From positions 142,645-206,644 of the forward strand of contig NZ_REFJ01000001.1 of assembly GCF_003688415.1 (NCBI RefSeq): a stretch of 64,000 nucleotides of DNA, in the 5' to 3' direction. The DNA is from Umboniibacter marinipuniceus (GTDB taxonomy: Bacteria > Pseudomonadota > Gammaproteobacteria > Pseudomonadales > DSM-25080). The translations under genes and the position numbers were made by a program. Of the stretch, positions 36,370 to 46,454 are shown piece after piece; within the stretch, counting starts at the first letter, position 1, and each line of letters begins with the position of its first letter. The notes under the pieces are model-generated. The model did no database searches. It had not been told where the DNA came from and saw only the letters and a program-made list of their open reading frames with translations.

Positions 36370-37106
36370 GTGAAGTCGCCGTAAAACTGCTGGAGAATGG
36401 ATAGCGCAACGATAGGGGCGGTTTCAGTTCGCAGCACCCTCGGACCGAATAATACGGATCTAAAGCCAACACTTTCAGCCAAGCTAATTTCCTGCTCGGA
36501 AAGACCACCCTCAGGGCCAATCAATAGTGCAACACTTCGCGGCGTAATCGTGCTGTCTAGTTTAGTGGCAGATCGGTGGTGAAGAACAAGCTTTAGATCG
36601 AACTCACCGCCCATGGATGGAATGAGTTTTTCAGTCGCTGTGGGCGTTGCTACTACTGGGCTATGAAACCGGCCACATTGTTCGGCGGCAGCATCCACAA
36701 TCCCTTGCCAACTCAATTTTTTCTTTTCCTGTCGCTCACCTTTTAGCTTGAACTCACTACGTTCGGCAATCATGGGGATAATGCGATTGACGCCCAATTC
36801 AGTTGCTTTCTGAAGCGCATAATCGAAGCGATCGCCCTTCGAAATGGCTAAGCAAAGGGTGATATCAAGAGGCGATTCCAGTGAGGCATTGCCCCATTCT
36901 GAGATGTCTATGGCGGCAACTTTCTTGCTGGAAAGTGTCCCTAAGTTACCGCGCGCGAAACGTCCATTGCCATCGAAAACTTCAACAGCTTGACCGGGCT
37001 TAGCACGAAGCACTTTAAGCAAGTGATGGCTAGGCGCAGCCGAAAGCTCGAGCGTGCTCGCCGAAGGCGATAACGCTCGATCCAGTAGCCGAATTAACCT
37101 AGCCAT
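36366..37106 (-). CDS. rsmE: 16S rRNA m3U1498 methyltransferase RsmE
   Basis: SPOUT-class methyltransferase of 246 residues modifying U1498 of 16S rRNA. An N-terminal PUA-like domain (1-70, with HHLLKVLRAKPGQAVEVFDG) precedes the knotted SAM site (ALLIGPEGGLSEQEI and FGPRVLRTETAPI). It is 8 bp after ahcY, so it shares an operon with the SAM-cycle genes, whose product it uses. Confidence 0.95.
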   Translation of the reverse strand: MARLIRLLDRALSPSASTLELSAAPSHHLLKVLRAKPGQAVEVFDGNGRFARGNLGTLSSKKVAAIDISEWGNASLESPLDITLCLAISKGDRFDYALQKATELGVNRIIPMIAERSEFKLKGERQEKKKLSWQGIVDAAAEQCGRFHSPVVATPTATEKLIPSMGGEFDLKLVLHHRSATKLDSTITPRSVALLIGPEGGLSEQEISLAESVGFRSVLFGPRVLRTETAPIVALSILQQFYGDFT

Positions 37107-37114
37107 TCAGCAAC

Positions 37115-38479
37115 TTAGTACTTGTAGGTCTCAGGCTTGTAAGGGCCTTCAACCGGGACGTTGATGTACGCGGCTTGCTGTGGAGTTAGTTGTGTTAACA
37201 CGCCACCAAAGCCAGCGACCATGTTGGCAGCCACTTCTTCATCAAGTTTCTTAGGTAGAAGTTCTACCGTGATATTGGCCGCTTTATCCGCAGCAGCTAA
37301 GTCGGCAAACTTGCGATCGAATAGATACATTTGTGCTAACACCTGGTTCGCGAAAGAGCCATCCATGATGCGCGACGGGTGCCCCGTTGCGTTGCCCAAG
37401 TTCACCAAACGACCTTCTGACAGAAGGATTAGGTAATCGTTGTTCGCGCGATCGCGGTGCACTAAATGTACCTGAGGCTTCACTTCTTCCCACTCCCAAT
37501 GCTTGCGCATGAATGCGGTGTCGATCTCGTTGTCGAAATGACCAATATTTGACACGACGCAGCCCGGCTTCAGCGCCTTAAGGATGGCTGAATCCGCTAC
37601 ATTGACGTTACCTGTTGTGGTGACCAGTAGATCGGTATTGCTGAGTACTTCGGTATTGGTGTCTTCTACTTTGCCGGTGTTAATGCCGTCGTTGTAGGCA
37701 CTCACAACCTCGAAGCCGTCCATGCAAGCCTGCATTGCACAGATTGGGTCAATTTCAGTAATACGAACAATCATCCCTTCCTGACGAAGCGATTGTGCTG
37801 AACCCTTACCAACGTCACCGTAACCAATGACCAGCGCCTTCTTACCGGCTAGGAGATGATCGGTGCCGCGCTTAATGGCGTCATTGAGCGAGTGACGGCA
37901 GCCATATTTGTTGTCATTCTTACTCTTGGTCACTGCGTCATTAACATTCACCGCAGGGATCTTAAGTTCACCTTTCTCCATCATCTCGTAGAGACGATGA
38001 ACGCCGGTTGTTGTTTCTTCGGTGACACCGTGAATTCGATCCAGAATCTCAGGGTATTCGTTGTGGATAAGCAGTGTAAGGTCACCGCCATCATCCAGAA
38101 TCATATTTGCGTCCCAAGGCTCACCGTCCTTGAGGATAGTTTGATGCAAACACCATTCGTACTCTTCCTCGGTTTCACCCTTCCAAGCGAAAACCGGGAC
38201 GCCCGAAGCAGCGATGGCCGCGGCGGCCTGATCCTGGGTCGAGAAGATGTTGCAGCTCGACCAACGAACTTCAGCGCCAAGCGCCACAAGTGTCTCGATC
38301 AGCACTGCCGTTTGAATTGTCATGTGAATACAACCCAAAATCTTCGCGCCAGCAAGTGGCTTATCCGCCTGGTAGCGTGTACGAAGAGCCATCAGCGCAG
38401 GCATTTCCTGCTCGGCAATATGAATTTCCTTGCGGCCCCAATCGGCTAGGTTGATGTCACGAATTTTGTAATCAGTCAT
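37115..38479 (-). CDS. ahcY: S-adenosylhomocysteinase
   Basis: NAD-dependent hydrolysis of SAH to adenosine and homocysteine, removing the product that inhibits methyltransferases. The 454 residues include the NAD motif [15 protein letters not shown] and the C-terminal PYKPETYKY, which closes over the cofactor of the neighbouring subunit. It lies 18 bp after metK and 8 bp before rsmE. No room exists for an SAH riboswitch; control is more likely through the upstream SahR-like regulator. Confidence 0.98.
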   Translation of the reverse strand: MTDYKIRDINLADWGRKEIHIAEQEMPALMALRTRYQADKPLAGAKILGCIHMTIQTAVLIETLVALGAEVRWSSCNIFSTQDQAAAAIAASGVPVFAWKGETEEEYEWCLHQTILKDGEPWDANMILDDGGDLTLLIHNEYPEILDRIHGVTEETTTGVHRLYEMMEKGELKIPAVNVNDAVTKSKNDNKYGCRHSLNDAIKRGTDHLLAGKKALVIGYGDVGKGSAQSLRQEGMIVRITEIDPICAMQACMDGFEVVSAYNDGINTGKVEDTNTEVLSNTDLLVTTTGNVNVADSAILKALKPGCVVSNIGHFDNEIDTAFMRKHWEWEEVKPQVHLVHRDRANNDYLILLSEGRLVNLGNATGHPSRIMDGSFANQVLAQMYLFDRKFADLAAADKAANITVELLPKKLDEEVAANMVAGFGGVLTQLTPQQAAYINVPVEGPYKPETYKY

Positions 38480-38497
38480 TGTTAAAACCTCTAATCT

Positions 38498-39727
38498 TTA
38501 TACGTTGGCAGCGGCTTGGAGCGCCTCAACCTTGTCAGTTTTTTCCCAGGTGAACGCGGTAAAGGTCTTTGAGTGTTTCGTCACTTCACCCTTCTCGCTT
38601 TCAGTCCACTCATAGGTATGTTCGAACGGTTTACGACCGAAGTGTCCGTAAGCTGCGGTCAGCTGGTACATTGGGTACAGCAGGTTCAATTGCTTAGTGA
38701 TGGCGTAAGGTCGGAGGTCGAACACTTCCCGAACGATCTCTGCGAGACGCGCGTCGCTTAACTTACCAGTGCCAAAGCTGTTAACTGATACCGAAGTTGG
38801 TTCGGCAACGCCAATGGCGTAAGACACTTGAACCTCGGCACGGTCAGCTAACTCAGCGGCGACTAAGTTCTTGGCCACGTAGCGACCAATGTATGCCGCG
38901 CTGCGATCAACCTTTGACGGGTCTTTGCCGGAGAATGCACCGCCTCCGTGTCGTGCTGCACCGCCGTATGTATCGACAATAATTTTTCGACCCGTAAGAC
39001 CGCAGTCGCCCACTGGCCCGCCAATTACAAAGTTACCAGTAGGGTTAATGTGGTATTTAGTGTCAGCGTGAAGCCATTCAGCAGGCAGTTCTGCCTCAAT
39101 GATCTCGCGGCGAACCGCAGCGCGAAGCGTCTCGAGCGATACGTCTGGGTCATGTTGGGTAGACAGGACTACAGCGTCGATGGCAACGGGCTGTCCGGCG
39201 TCATCATAGCGAAGCGTTACCTGAGACTTGGCGTCCGGGCGCAACCAAGGGAGAATCTTGTTCTTGCGTAAATAGGCCTGACGCTGAACTAACTTGTGTG
39301 AGTAGTAGAGCGCCGCAGGCATGAAATCCTCAGTCTCATTGGTTGCATAACCAAACATCAAGCCCTGATCGCCTGCACCCTGCTCTTCTGGGGCACTGCG
39401 GTCGACGCCCTGAGCAATGTCAGGAGACTGCTTACCAATGGCGTTAATGACCGCGCAAGATTCGCCGTCGAAGCCAACCAACGAACTGTTGTAGCCAATA
39501 TCCGTGATCACCTTGCGAACGATGTCTTCGAGGTCGACATAGCAGGTGGTGGTGGCCTCGCCGGCAACCACTGCCATGCCGGTCTTTACTAGCGTTTCGA
39601 CCGCCACACGAGCGTGTGGGTCGCGAGCAATCATAGCGTCCAAAATGGCGTCAGAGATTTGGTCTGCTAGTTTGTCAGGATGTCCTTCAGAGACGCTCTC
39701 TGAAGTAAAAAGGGTATACTCACTCAT
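38498..39727 (-). CDS. metK: Methionine adenosyltransferase
   Basis: Makes S-adenosylmethionine from methionine and ATP. The 409 residues carry [15 protein letters not shown] (9-23, His16 and Asp18 for ATP and magnesium), [12 protein letters not shown] and the P-loop-like [16 protein letters not shown]. The start overlaps the regulator upstream by 8 bp, so the two are co-expressed. It is slightly longer than the 384 residues of E. coli. Confidence 0.98.
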   Translation of the reverse strand: MSEYTLFTSESVSEGHPDKLADQISDAILDAMIARDPHARVAVETLVKTGMAVVAGEATTTCYVDLEDIVRKVITDIGYNSSLVGFDGESCAVINAIGKQSPDIAQGVDRSAPEEQGAGDQGLMFGYATNETEDFMPAALYYSHKLVQRQAYLRKNKILPWLRPDAKSQVTLRYDDAGQPVAIDAVVLSTQHDPDVSLETLRAAVRREIIEAELPAEWLHADTKYHINPTGNFVIGGPVGDCGLTGRKIIVDTYGGAARHGGGAFSGKDPSKVDRSAAYIGRYVAKNLVAAELADRAEVQVSYAIGVAEPTSVSVNSFGTGKLSDARLAEIVREVFDLRPYAITKQLNLLYPMYQLTAAYGHFGRKPFEHTYEWTESEKGEVTKHSKTFTAFTWEKTDKVEALQAAANV

Positions 39728-40697
39728 CTGTGTTGCCTACTCGTGTTGTAAACGTAAAAAGTTGAAATTGAAAGCCATTGCGCAAAGCAAAGAACTGACT
39801 GTCGATTGGTTTTAAGCTGGCATCGCGCGCCCAACTCAATAGCTCTTCTTGTTCGAAGCCCTGCCAAAGGTCGCCACAGGCGTCTTTCACCCAGCTTTGG
39901 TCATGGCGAACTAAGTCGCATACGACCAGAATTCCATCGCGGCTCAAATGACCGGCAAGGTCCTTGAATATGCGGACCGGAGAAGGCGTATGGTGGAGGA
40001 CCATATTGACGACAATAAGATCTGCCGACTGGATATCTTCTTGAGTCGTATCGCCATGAAGCAGCGTGACATTATTCAGTTCTGCCTGTTCTACCGTTCG
40101 GCGCGCCACCTCAAGCATAGTTGATGAAATATCTACCGCTTGAACCTGCTGATATCGTTGGCTGAGGAACGCTAATAACTCGCCGCGGCCAGGCCCTATT
40201 TCTAATGCCGTCCCTCTGCGCTTGCTCAGCCGGTCGATCATTTCAGCAACCTGCTCGCCATACACGCCGAAATCGGCGATGAGATCCTGTTGCTCTCGAA
40301 GCGTGGAAGCGTTGGCTTCGAAAAACTGTTGGGCGGTAGCGGTGCGTGCCTGATGCACATCGGCAACACTTCCTTGGATAGTGCTATCTAACGCAAGTCG
40401 GTCGGTAGTGAGATAGAGAGCATCGGCCAACGCCGAGAGTTCACCAGAAACCGGAACCCGCCGATAGAACGCACTCGTGCCCTCTTTTCGGCTTAAAATC
40501 AAGCCGGCGTGGGTTAATAGCTTCAGATGATGACTCAAGGCAGGTTGTCGCAGCGAGAAGATTTGGCAAAGCTCAGCTACATTATAAGAGTTGCTTGCTA
40601 AAACGCGCAGGATTAACAGGCGAAGCGGGTCCGCCGCAGCTTTCAGGAATGCTGCAGTGTTATCTAGGCGGGATATTGGCGCGGAAATTCGACTCAT
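39720..40697 (-). CDS. sahR: SahR-type ArsR regulator fused to a methyltransferase domain
   Basis: A 325-residue protein. The ArsR winged helix is at about 13-85 ([16 protein letters not shown], recognition helix [12 protein letters not shown]). A class I SAM-binding methyltransferase domain is at about 145-270, with motif [12 protein letters not shown] at 165-175. This architecture is that of SahR, which controls the SAM cycle in proteobacteria and responds to SAH. The gene overlaps metK, and ahcY follows. Its ATG is the only in-frame start after a TGA and has no Shine-Dalgarno sequence. Two operator-like sites overlap its promoter, so autoregulation is likely. Whether the methyltransferase domain is catalytic or only a ligand sensor cannot be told. 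Confidence 0.87.
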   Translation of the reverse strand: MSRISAPISRLDNTAAFLKAAADPLRLLILRVLASNSYNVAELCQIFSLRQPALSHHLKLLTHAGLILSRKEGTSAFYRRVPVSGELSALADALYLTTDRLALDSTIQGSVADVHQARTATAQQFFEANASTLREQQDLIADFGVYGEQVAEMIDRLSKRRGTALEIGPGRGELLAFLSQRYQQVQAVDISSTMLEVARRTVEQAELNNVTLLHGDTTQEDIQSADLIVVNMVLHHTPSPVRIFKDLAGHLSRDGILVVCDLVRHDQSWVKDACGDLWQGFEQEELLSWARDASLKPIDSQFFALRNGFQFQLFTFTTRVGNTDE

Positions 40698-40703
40698 GGC
40701 GGC

Positions 40704-40731
40704 ATAATATCAAAAAATTTCAATATATCAA
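40704..40731 (-). promoter_or_regulatory. Predicted sahR-metK-ahcY promoter, probably leaderless
   Basis: On the minus strand, TTGATA (40726-40731) and TATTAT (40704-40709) are separated by 16 bp. The -10 ends only 6 bp before the sahR ATG (40697), so initiation would fall at or next to the start codon. The -35 lies inside the operator, which fits direct repression. Confidence 0.55.
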
Positions 40732-40744
40732 AATATATTGATAT
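40707..40744. promoter_or_regulatory. Tandem SahR-type operators between sahR and tkt
   Basis: The site ATATCAA-aatata-TTGATAT (40725-40744) is a perfect 7/6/7 inverted repeat. An imperfect copy ATATCAA-aaaatt-TCAATAT (40707-40726) with the same spacing lies 18 bp away and shares its edge. A related site precedes metX (17422-17441). ArsR dimers typically bind such repeats. The remaining region up to tkt (40745-40887) shows a possible plus-strand -10 TATGAT at 40755-40760 but no other clear signal. Confidence 0.65.
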
Positions 40745-40887
40745 AAAGGGTCGTTATGATCTTGCAATTTACATAGCCGAAAAGCACTCATTTTGCCGTT
40801 GCTCTTAGTACAGGCATCAGTGAGAATACCCTCTGACAAGATTCAGATGCTTTTCGACCTTTTATTCGATTCAACAAGGAGCTTTAC

Positions 40888-42885
40888 ATGCCCTCTCGTC
40901 AAGACTTAGCCAATGCTATTCGCGCATTATCAATGGATGCTGTTCAGCGAGCTAACAGCGGTCACCCAGGCGCCCCAATGGGGATGGCGGATATTGCTGA
41001 GGTTCTTTGGAATAAATTTTTAAAGCACAATCCAAGTAATCCTGAGTGGGCAGATCGAGATCGCTTTGTGCTATCGAATGGCCATGGGTCAATGCTGATC
41101 TACTCACTGCTACACCTTAGCGGCTATGAGCTTTCTATCGAAGAGCTAAAGAACTTCCGCCAGCTGCACTCAAAGACGCCGGGTCACCCTGAATATGGCT
41201 ATGCGCCAGGCGTGGAAACAACTACTGGCCCACTGGGTCAAGGTGTGACCAATGCGGTGGGTATGGCGCTGGCTGAGAAAATGATGGCGGCCCAGTTCAA
41301 CCGTGACAATCACGACATTGTTGATCACTACACCTACACCTTCCTTGGTGACGGTTGTCTTATGGAAGGTATCTCTCACGAAGCCTGTTCGCTGGCAGGA
41401 ACTCTCGAGCTAGGTAAGCTCATTGCTATCTACGATGACAATAATATTTCCATTGATGGCGAAGTTGGTGGCTGGTTCGGCGATGACACCCCAGCGCGTT
41501 TTGAAGCATATGGCTGGCACGTCATACCAAATGTTGATGGACATGATGCTGAAGCGCTCGAAGCGGCGATTGCGGCCGCGAAGGCTGAAACTGGTAAACC
41601 AACCTTAATCTGCGCTAAGACCGTTATCGGTTTCGGCTCACCGAACAAGCAGGGCACCTCTGGCGTTCATGGCGCACCACTAGGTGATGCAGAGATTGCT
41701 GCGGCACGTAAGACGCTAGGCTGGACTCACGAGCCTTTCGTTATCCCTGAAGATATCTATGAAGCATGGGATGCCAAGGACAAAGGCGCGGCGGAAGAAG
41801 CCGAATGGGATGATCGTTTCGCTGAGTATGCCACCGATCACCCAGAGCTAGCCGCTGAATTCAAACGTCGCATGGCGGGTGAGCTCCCAGAAAGCTTCGC
41901 TGCCGATATGGCCGCGTTCATTGCCGACGCACAAGCAAACCCTAAAAAGGTGGCTACCCGTCAGGCAAGTCAAATTTGTTTGAATCAACTCGGCCCCATT
42001 CTTCCTGAAATGGTTGGCGGTTCGGCGGACCTCGCGGGATCTAACCTAACCAAATGGGATGGTAGTAAAGGGATTACGGGTGCGGATGCCTCCGGTAACT
42101 ATATCTACTATGGTGTTCGCGAGTTTGGAATGAGCGCTATTATGAATGGTATCGCGCTTCATGGTGGCTTCGTACCTTACGGCGGCACCTTCTTGATGTT
42201 TATGGAATACGCGCGTAATGCGGTCCGCATGGCGGCGTTGATGAAGCAGCGTGCTATCTTCGTTTATACCCACGATTCAATCGGCTTGGGCGAAGACGGT
42301 CCTACTCACCAGCCGGTAGAGCAGCTTACGTCGCTTCGCTCTACGCCGAACCTAGAAACATGGCGCCCCTGTGATGTGGTCGAAAGCGCCGTAAGCTGGC
42401 AGGCCGCGGTTGAGCGCAATGATGGTCCTAGTGCCCTCATCTTTACCCGCCAAGGCCTAGAGCCGCAGCCTCGTACTGCAGCGCAAGTCGCCGACGCAGC
42501 GCGCGGTGGTTATATCCTATCCGATAGTGACGGTACGCCAGAGCTTATTCTGATTGCCACGGGTTCCGAGGTAGAGCTAGCTGTTCAGGCGAAGCAAGTG
42601 CTCGCTGCTCAGGGCAAGAACGTTCGCGTTGTCTCCATGCCATGTTGTGAGCGTTTCGATCAACAGGATGCCGCATACCGCGAGGCGGTATTGCCAAGCG
42701 CGGTATTGCCGCGCGTAGCGATCGAAGCCGCGCATCGCGATTACTGGTACAAGTACGTGGGTCTAGATGGTCGCATTGTTGCGATGGAGACCTTCGGCGA
42801 GTCAGCCCCTGCGAATGAGCTATTCGAAATGTTTGGCTTTAGCGTAGATAATGTTGTGACGGTTTCGTTGGAGCTACTAGCTTAG
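40888..42885 (+). CDS. tkt: Transketolase
   Basis: Thiamine-diphosphate enzyme of the pentose phosphate pathway, 665 residues. The N-terminal [18 protein letters not shown], the cofactor motif [18 protein letters not shown] and the central [18 protein letters not shown] are diagnostic. Its product erythrose 4-phosphate is the substrate of the next gene, epd, which begins 8 bp downstream. The gene lies divergent from sahR, the arrangement known in Pseudomonas, so the operators between them could affect both. Confidence 0.98.
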   Translation: MPSRQDLANAIRALSMDAVQRANSGHPGAPMGMADIAEVLWNKFLKHNPSNPEWADRDRFVLSNGHGSMLIYSLLHLSGYELSIEELKNFRQLHSKTPGHPEYGYAPGVETTTGPLGQGVTNAVGMALAEKMMAAQFNRDNHDIVDHYTYTFLGDGCLMEGISHEACSLAGTLELGKLIAIYDDNNISIDGEVGGWFGDDTPARFEAYGWHVIPNVDGHDAEALEAAIAAAKAETGKPTLICAKTVIGFGSPNKQGTSGVHGAPLGDAEIAAARKTLGWTHEPFVIPEDIYEAWDAKDKGAAEEAEWDDRFAEYATDHPELAAEFKRRMAGELPESFAADMAAFIADAQANPKKVATRQASQICLNQLGPILPEMVGGSADLAGSNLTKWDGSKGITGADASGNYIYYGVREFGMSAIMNGIALHGGFVPYGGTFLMFMEYARNAVRMAALMKQRAIFVYTHDSIGLGEDGPTHQPVEQLTSLRSTPNLETWRPCDVVESAVSWQAAVERNDGPSALIFTRQGLEPQPRTAAQVADAARGGYILSDSDGTPELILIATGSEVELAVQAKQVLAAQGKNVRVVSMPCCERFDQQDAAYREAVLPSAVLPRVAIEAAHRDYWYKYVGLDGRIVAMETFGESAPANELFEMFGFSVDNVVTVSLELLA

Positions 42886-42893
42886 GAGTTCGC

Positions 42894-43910
42894 GTGAGCG
42901 CCCAACTTGCAATTAATGGCTTTGGACGTATCGGGCGATCGGTACTCCGCGCCATAGTTGAACGTGATCTTTGGCACCACCTCGCGGTGGTGTCTATCAA
43001 CGAGCTGGCGCCTATCGAAACAATCTGCCACTTGCTCAAATACGATTCTACCCATGGGCGATTTCCGGGGTCGGTGGTGATTGAGGATAATTGCCTAGTG
43101 GTTAACGGGCATGTCATTAACATTACTCACGAGGCCGACTTTACGGCACTTCAAATTGACGTTGATGTGCTCATTGAGTGCTCGGGGAGTGTTAGTGCTG
43201 AGGAGGCACGCCGCCAAGTAGGTGGCAGCTTAAAGCATGTGCTCATCTCCAACCCTTCACAGCCCGATGTCGATCGCACTTTGATCTATGGTTTTAACCA
43301 GGATCAAGTTACTCGGCAAGATGGCGTGATTTCCTGCGGATCCTGTACCTCAAACGCACTAATACCGATGGTGGCGGTGTTGGACGAACAATTTGGGGTG
43401 GTAGCCGGTAGCAGTCTAACGTTGCATTCGGCGATGAACGATCAACCCGTTATTGATGCCTACCACGATGTGGATTTACGGCTGACACGCAGCGCAATGC
43501 AGTCAATGATTCCAGTAGAAACTGCGCTCGACAGAGGTGTTTATCGTTTACTTCCTCATCTGGAGGGGCGACTGCATAGCTCATCGATACGCGTGCCCAC
43601 GTCGAATGTCTCGGCCATTGAGCTGACGGTTCAAACCGATCGAGCAATTACTCGCGGCGCGTTCACAGCCTGCTTACAGCAATTGGCGGACAGCAATCAA
43701 TATATCAGCATCTCTACCGAACCATTGGCATCGTGTGACTTTATCCACGACCACCATAGTGCGGTAATTGATGTGCCGCAGAGTGCGGTAGTAAACCACC
43801 ATTTAGTCAAAGTGCTAATTTGGTTCGATAATGAATGGGGCTATGCAAATCGACTAGTTGATAGCGCGCTCCATGTTCAACAGATGATCAGCTTGGGAGA
43901 GCTAACATGA
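42894..43910 (+). CDS. epd: Erythrose-4-phosphate dehydrogenase
   Basis: GAPDH-family enzyme of 338 residues. The nucleophile Cys151 is in [13 protein letters not shown] and the general base His178 follows. I prefer Epd over GAPDH because of the INELAP loop where GAPDH has Asn-Asp-Pro, and because of the position between tkt and pgk. The product 4-phosphoerythronate starts DXP-dependent PLP synthesis. Start is GTG 42894 with TTAGGAG overlapping the tkt stop. It overlaps pgk by 4 bp. Confidence 0.88.
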   Translation: MSAQLAINGFGRIGRSVLRAIVERDLWHHLAVVSINELAPIETICHLLKYDSTHGRFPGSVVIEDNCLVVNGHVINITHEADFTALQIDVDVLIECSGSVSAEEARRQVGGSLKHVLISNPSQPDVDRTLIYGFNQDQVTRQDGVISCGSCTSNALIPMVAVLDEQFGVVAGSSLTLHSAMNDQPVIDAYHDVDLRLTRSAMQSMIPVETALDRGVYRLLPHLEGRLHSSSIRVPTSNVSAIELTVQTDRAITRGAFTACLQQLADSNQYISISTEPLASCDFIHDHHSAVIDVPQSAVVNHHLVKVLIWFDNEWGYANRLVDSALHVQQMISLGELT

Positions 43911-45073
43911 CTGTAAAATTAATGGCAAACGAATCATTGGCTGGTAAGCGAGTATTGATCCGCGAAGACTTAAATGTTCCGATCAGTGACGGCACAGTGA
44001 CGAGCGATGCGCGTATCTTGGCCGCTCTTCCCAGTTTAAAACTCGCGTTAGAAGCTGGCGCTGCGGTGATGGTCATGTCACACCTAGGACGCCCTGTAGA
44101 GGGTGGTTCGGATTTAGAAAACCAAGCCTACTCGCTAGCTCCAGTGGCAGCGCATCTAAGTCAGCTATTAGGTCAGGATGTACCATTGATCAAAAATTGG
44201 CTCAACGGCGTAGACGTAGAGCCGGGGCAAATTGTGCTGCTTGAAAACGTTCGCTTTAATGTGGGTGAAAAGAAGGACGATGAGTCCTTGGCCAAGAAAA
44301 TGGCGGCGTTGTGCGATGTTTATGTAATGGACGCATTTGGCACCAGCCACCGTGCGCAGGCGAGTACGCATGGGGTGGCAAAGTTTGCCCCAATCGCGGT
44401 AGCAGGGCCACTGTTGGCGGGCGAGCTTGACGCTTTAGCCTTAGCGCTTCAGGCGCCAGCCAAGCCAATGACTGCTATCGTTGGCGGCTCCAAGGTGTCA
44501 ACTAAGCTAACGGTTTTGGAACAACTCGTTGATGTGGTTGATCAGCTGATCGTTGGCGGCGGTATTGCTAATACCTTCTTGGCTGCGGCGGGTCACCCAG
44601 TGGGTAAATCGCTCTACGAAGCGGACTTAATTCCGGCGGCGAAAGCGCTGATGGCAAAAACCAACATCCCACTTCCGGTAGATGTTGTGGTGGGTAAAGA
44701 ATTCTCTCCTACTGCTGAAGCAGTTGTGAAGGCAGTGGAGGATGTAAGCGAAGACGACATGATCTTCGATATTGGTCCTGAATCGGCTCGCCAAATGGCG
44801 GCTCTCCTCACTGAGGCGAAAACGATTTTGTGGAATGGACCGGTCGGCGTTTTTGAGTTCGACCAATTTGCAAAAGGGACGGAGGCGCTATCACAGGCTA
44901 TCGCAAAGAGCCCTGCATTCTCGTTAGCTGGTGGCGGTGACACGTTGGCAGCAATCGATAAGTACAACATAAAAGACCAGGTATCTTACATCTCTACAGG
45001 TGGGGGAGCTTTCCTTGAGTACGTTGAAGGAAAAGTGTTGCCCGCCGTTGCGATGTTGGAATCAAGGGCCTAA
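43907..45073 (+). CDS. pgk: Phosphoglycerate kinase
   Basis: Transfers phosphate between 1,3-bisphosphoglycerate and ADP, 388 residues. The N-terminal [15 protein letters not shown], basic-patch residues in SHLGRP and [10 protein letters not shown], and the ATP-side motif [12 protein letters not shown] are complete. It overlaps epd by 4 bp and is followed by fba after 54 bp. Confidence 0.98.
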   Translation: MTVKLMANESLAGKRVLIREDLNVPISDGTVTSDARILAALPSLKLALEAGAAVMVMSHLGRPVEGGSDLENQAYSLAPVAAHLSQLLGQDVPLIKNWLNGVDVEPGQIVLLENVRFNVGEKKDDESLAKKMAALCDVYVMDAFGTSHRAQASTHGVAKFAPIAVAGPLLAGELDALALALQAPAKPMTAIVGGSKVSTKLTVLEQLVDVVDQLIVGGGIANTFLAAAGHPVGKSLYEADLIPAAKALMAKTNIPLPVDVVVGKEFSPTAEAVVKAVEDVSEDDMIFDIGPESARQMAALLTEAKTILWNGPVGVFEFDQFAKGTEALSQAIAKSPAFSLAGGGDTLAAIDKYNIKDQVSYISTGGGAFLEYVEGKVLPAVAMLESRA

Positions 45074-45127
45074 TCAAAAAGCAAATAGGGAACGTTGCGC
45101 ACGCGCAACAACAAAGAGGATCTAATC

Positions 45128-46192
45128 ATGGCACTCATTTCGTTGAGGCAGTTACTCGATCATGCGGCTGAATACAATTATGGTGTTCCAGCTTTTAATG
45201 TTAACAATCTAGAGCAGACGCGGGCAATTATGGAGGCGGCGCAAGCCACCGACAGCCCAGTGATACTTCAGGCATCGGCAGGCGCTCGCAAATACGCAGG
45301 CGCGCCATTCTTGCGCCATATGATTCTTGCCGCCGTTGAGGAATTTCCAGATATCCCTGTCGTGATGCACCAAGACCACGGGACGAGTGCGGCGGTCTGT
45401 CAGCGTTCAATCGCGCTTGGTTTCTCGTCGGTGATGATGGACGGCTCGCTAGGCGAAGATGGCAAGACGCCAACTGACTACGACTATAACGTCAATGTCA
45501 CCCGCCGCACGGTGGAAATGTCGCATGCCTGTGGTGTTTCCGTTGAAGGTGAGCTGGGTTGTCTAGGCTCCCTAGAAACCGGTCAAGCTGGTGAAGAAGA
45601 TGGTATTGGTGCCGAGGGCATCCTTAGCCATGAACAAATGCTAACGGATCCGGAGGAAGCAGCTGATTTCGTCTCTAAAACACATGTTGACGCGCTGGCA
45701 ATCGCCATTGGCACGTCGCACGGCGCCTACAAGTTTACTCGCCCGCCTACAGGCGACATCTTGGCGATTGACCGCATTAAGGCAATTCACCAGCGTATCC
45801 CAGGTACGCACTTGGTAATGCATGGTTCATCCTCTGTACCACAGGAATGGCTAGCAGTTATTAATGAATTTGGCGGAGAAATCCCTGAGACTTATGGCGT
45901 TCCTGTCTCGGAGATTTGTGAAGGTATTAAACATGGTGTTCGCAAGGTGAATATCGACACGGATCTGCGCTTAGCTTCTACTGGTGCGGTGCGTCGTTTC
46001 TTGGCGCAGAACCCAAGCGAGTTCGATCCGCGTAAATTCCTGCAGCGCACCACCGATGCGATGAAAGAGATCTGCGTAGATCGTTATGAAGCATTCGGCA
46101 CCGCCGGAATGGCCAGTAAGATAAAGCCAATCTCGTTGGATGATATGGTCGCGCGTTATGACCGTGGCGAGCTAGATCCTAAGATTCGCTAA
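45128..46192 (+). CDS. fba: Class II fructose-bisphosphate aldolase
   Basis: Zinc-dependent aldolase of 354 residues, of the type sometimes called the Calvin-cycle subtype and also used by Pseudomonas. The zinc-binding His is in MHQDHGTS, the Glu-rich loop [14 protein letters not shown] follows, and [10 protein letters not shown] and [11 protein letters not shown] bind the substrate phosphates. I use ATG 45128, preceded by AAAGAGGA; an in-frame ATG 11 codons earlier is less likely. It closes the tkt-epd-pgk-fba run and is followed by strong hairpins. Confidence 0.97.
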   Translation: MALISLRQLLDHAAEYNYGVPAFNVNNLEQTRAIMEAAQATDSPVILQASAGARKYAGAPFLRHMILAAVEEFPDIPVVMHQDHGTSAAVCQRSIALGFSSVMMDGSLGEDGKTPTDYDYNVNVTRRTVEMSHACGVSVEGELGCLGSLETGQAGEEDGIGAEGILSHEQMLTDPEEAADFVSKTHVDALAIAIGTSHGAYKFTRPPTGDILAIDRIKAIHQRIPGTHLVMHGSSSVPQEWLAVINEFGGEIPETYGVPVSEICEGIKHGVRKVNIDTDLRLASTGAVRRFLAQNPSEFDPRKFLQRTTDAMKEICVDRYEAFGTAGMASKIKPISLDDMVARYDRGELDPKIR

Positions 46193-46237
46193 GCCATTGC
46201 GGTCTAAGTCTCGTCACGGATTAGATCGCTAGCGGCT

Positions 46238-46288
46238 AAGTCCTTTCGGCTTTAGCCTCAAAGGACTTCTTACTGCTCAGCAGGAAGT
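46238..46288 (+). other. Two nested hairpins after fba
   Basis: AAGTCCTTT (46238-46246) pairs perfectly with AAAGGACTT (46260-46268), with GGC/GCC able to pair inside the loop. Directly after, ACTTC (46265-46269) and GAAGT (46284-46288) flank a CTGC-TCA-GCAG hairpin; the two stems share bases and cannot both form in full. They lie between the fba stop and its terminator and could be a 3' UTR stabiliser or a small RNA released from the transcript. Confidence 0.4.
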
Positions 46289-46292
46289 GACT

Positions 46293-46329
46293 AAAAAGGC
46301 CTCGACACGCTTTGTGTGGAGGCCTTTTT
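46293..46329 (+). terminator. Bidirectional intrinsic terminator (fba / mrcA)
   Basis: AAAAAGGCCTC (46293-46303) and GAGGCCTTTTT (46319-46329) form an 11-bp stem, extended after one mismatch by ACAC/GTGT, with a 5-nt loop. U-runs follow on both strands, so it can end fba on the plus strand and mrcA, which stops at 46455, on the minus strand. The remaining 125 bp up to mrcA show no gene. Confidence 0.92.
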
Positions 46330-46454
46330 AGTGGGTGCATTCGCTGCTGTGAGCGCATTCGCTGTTCTGAGCGCGCAACCATTAGTTAACAGTGGCCTGG
46401 CGGTAGAGCCCGCTCTCGCGGCGCAAATCCGACTTAGCCCTGGTTTTTCGGGTG

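Noticed and set aside
38480..38497. Possible SAH or SAM riboswitch before ahcY or metK
   Set aside because: The gaps (18 bp before ahcY, an overlap before metK) are too short to hold one.
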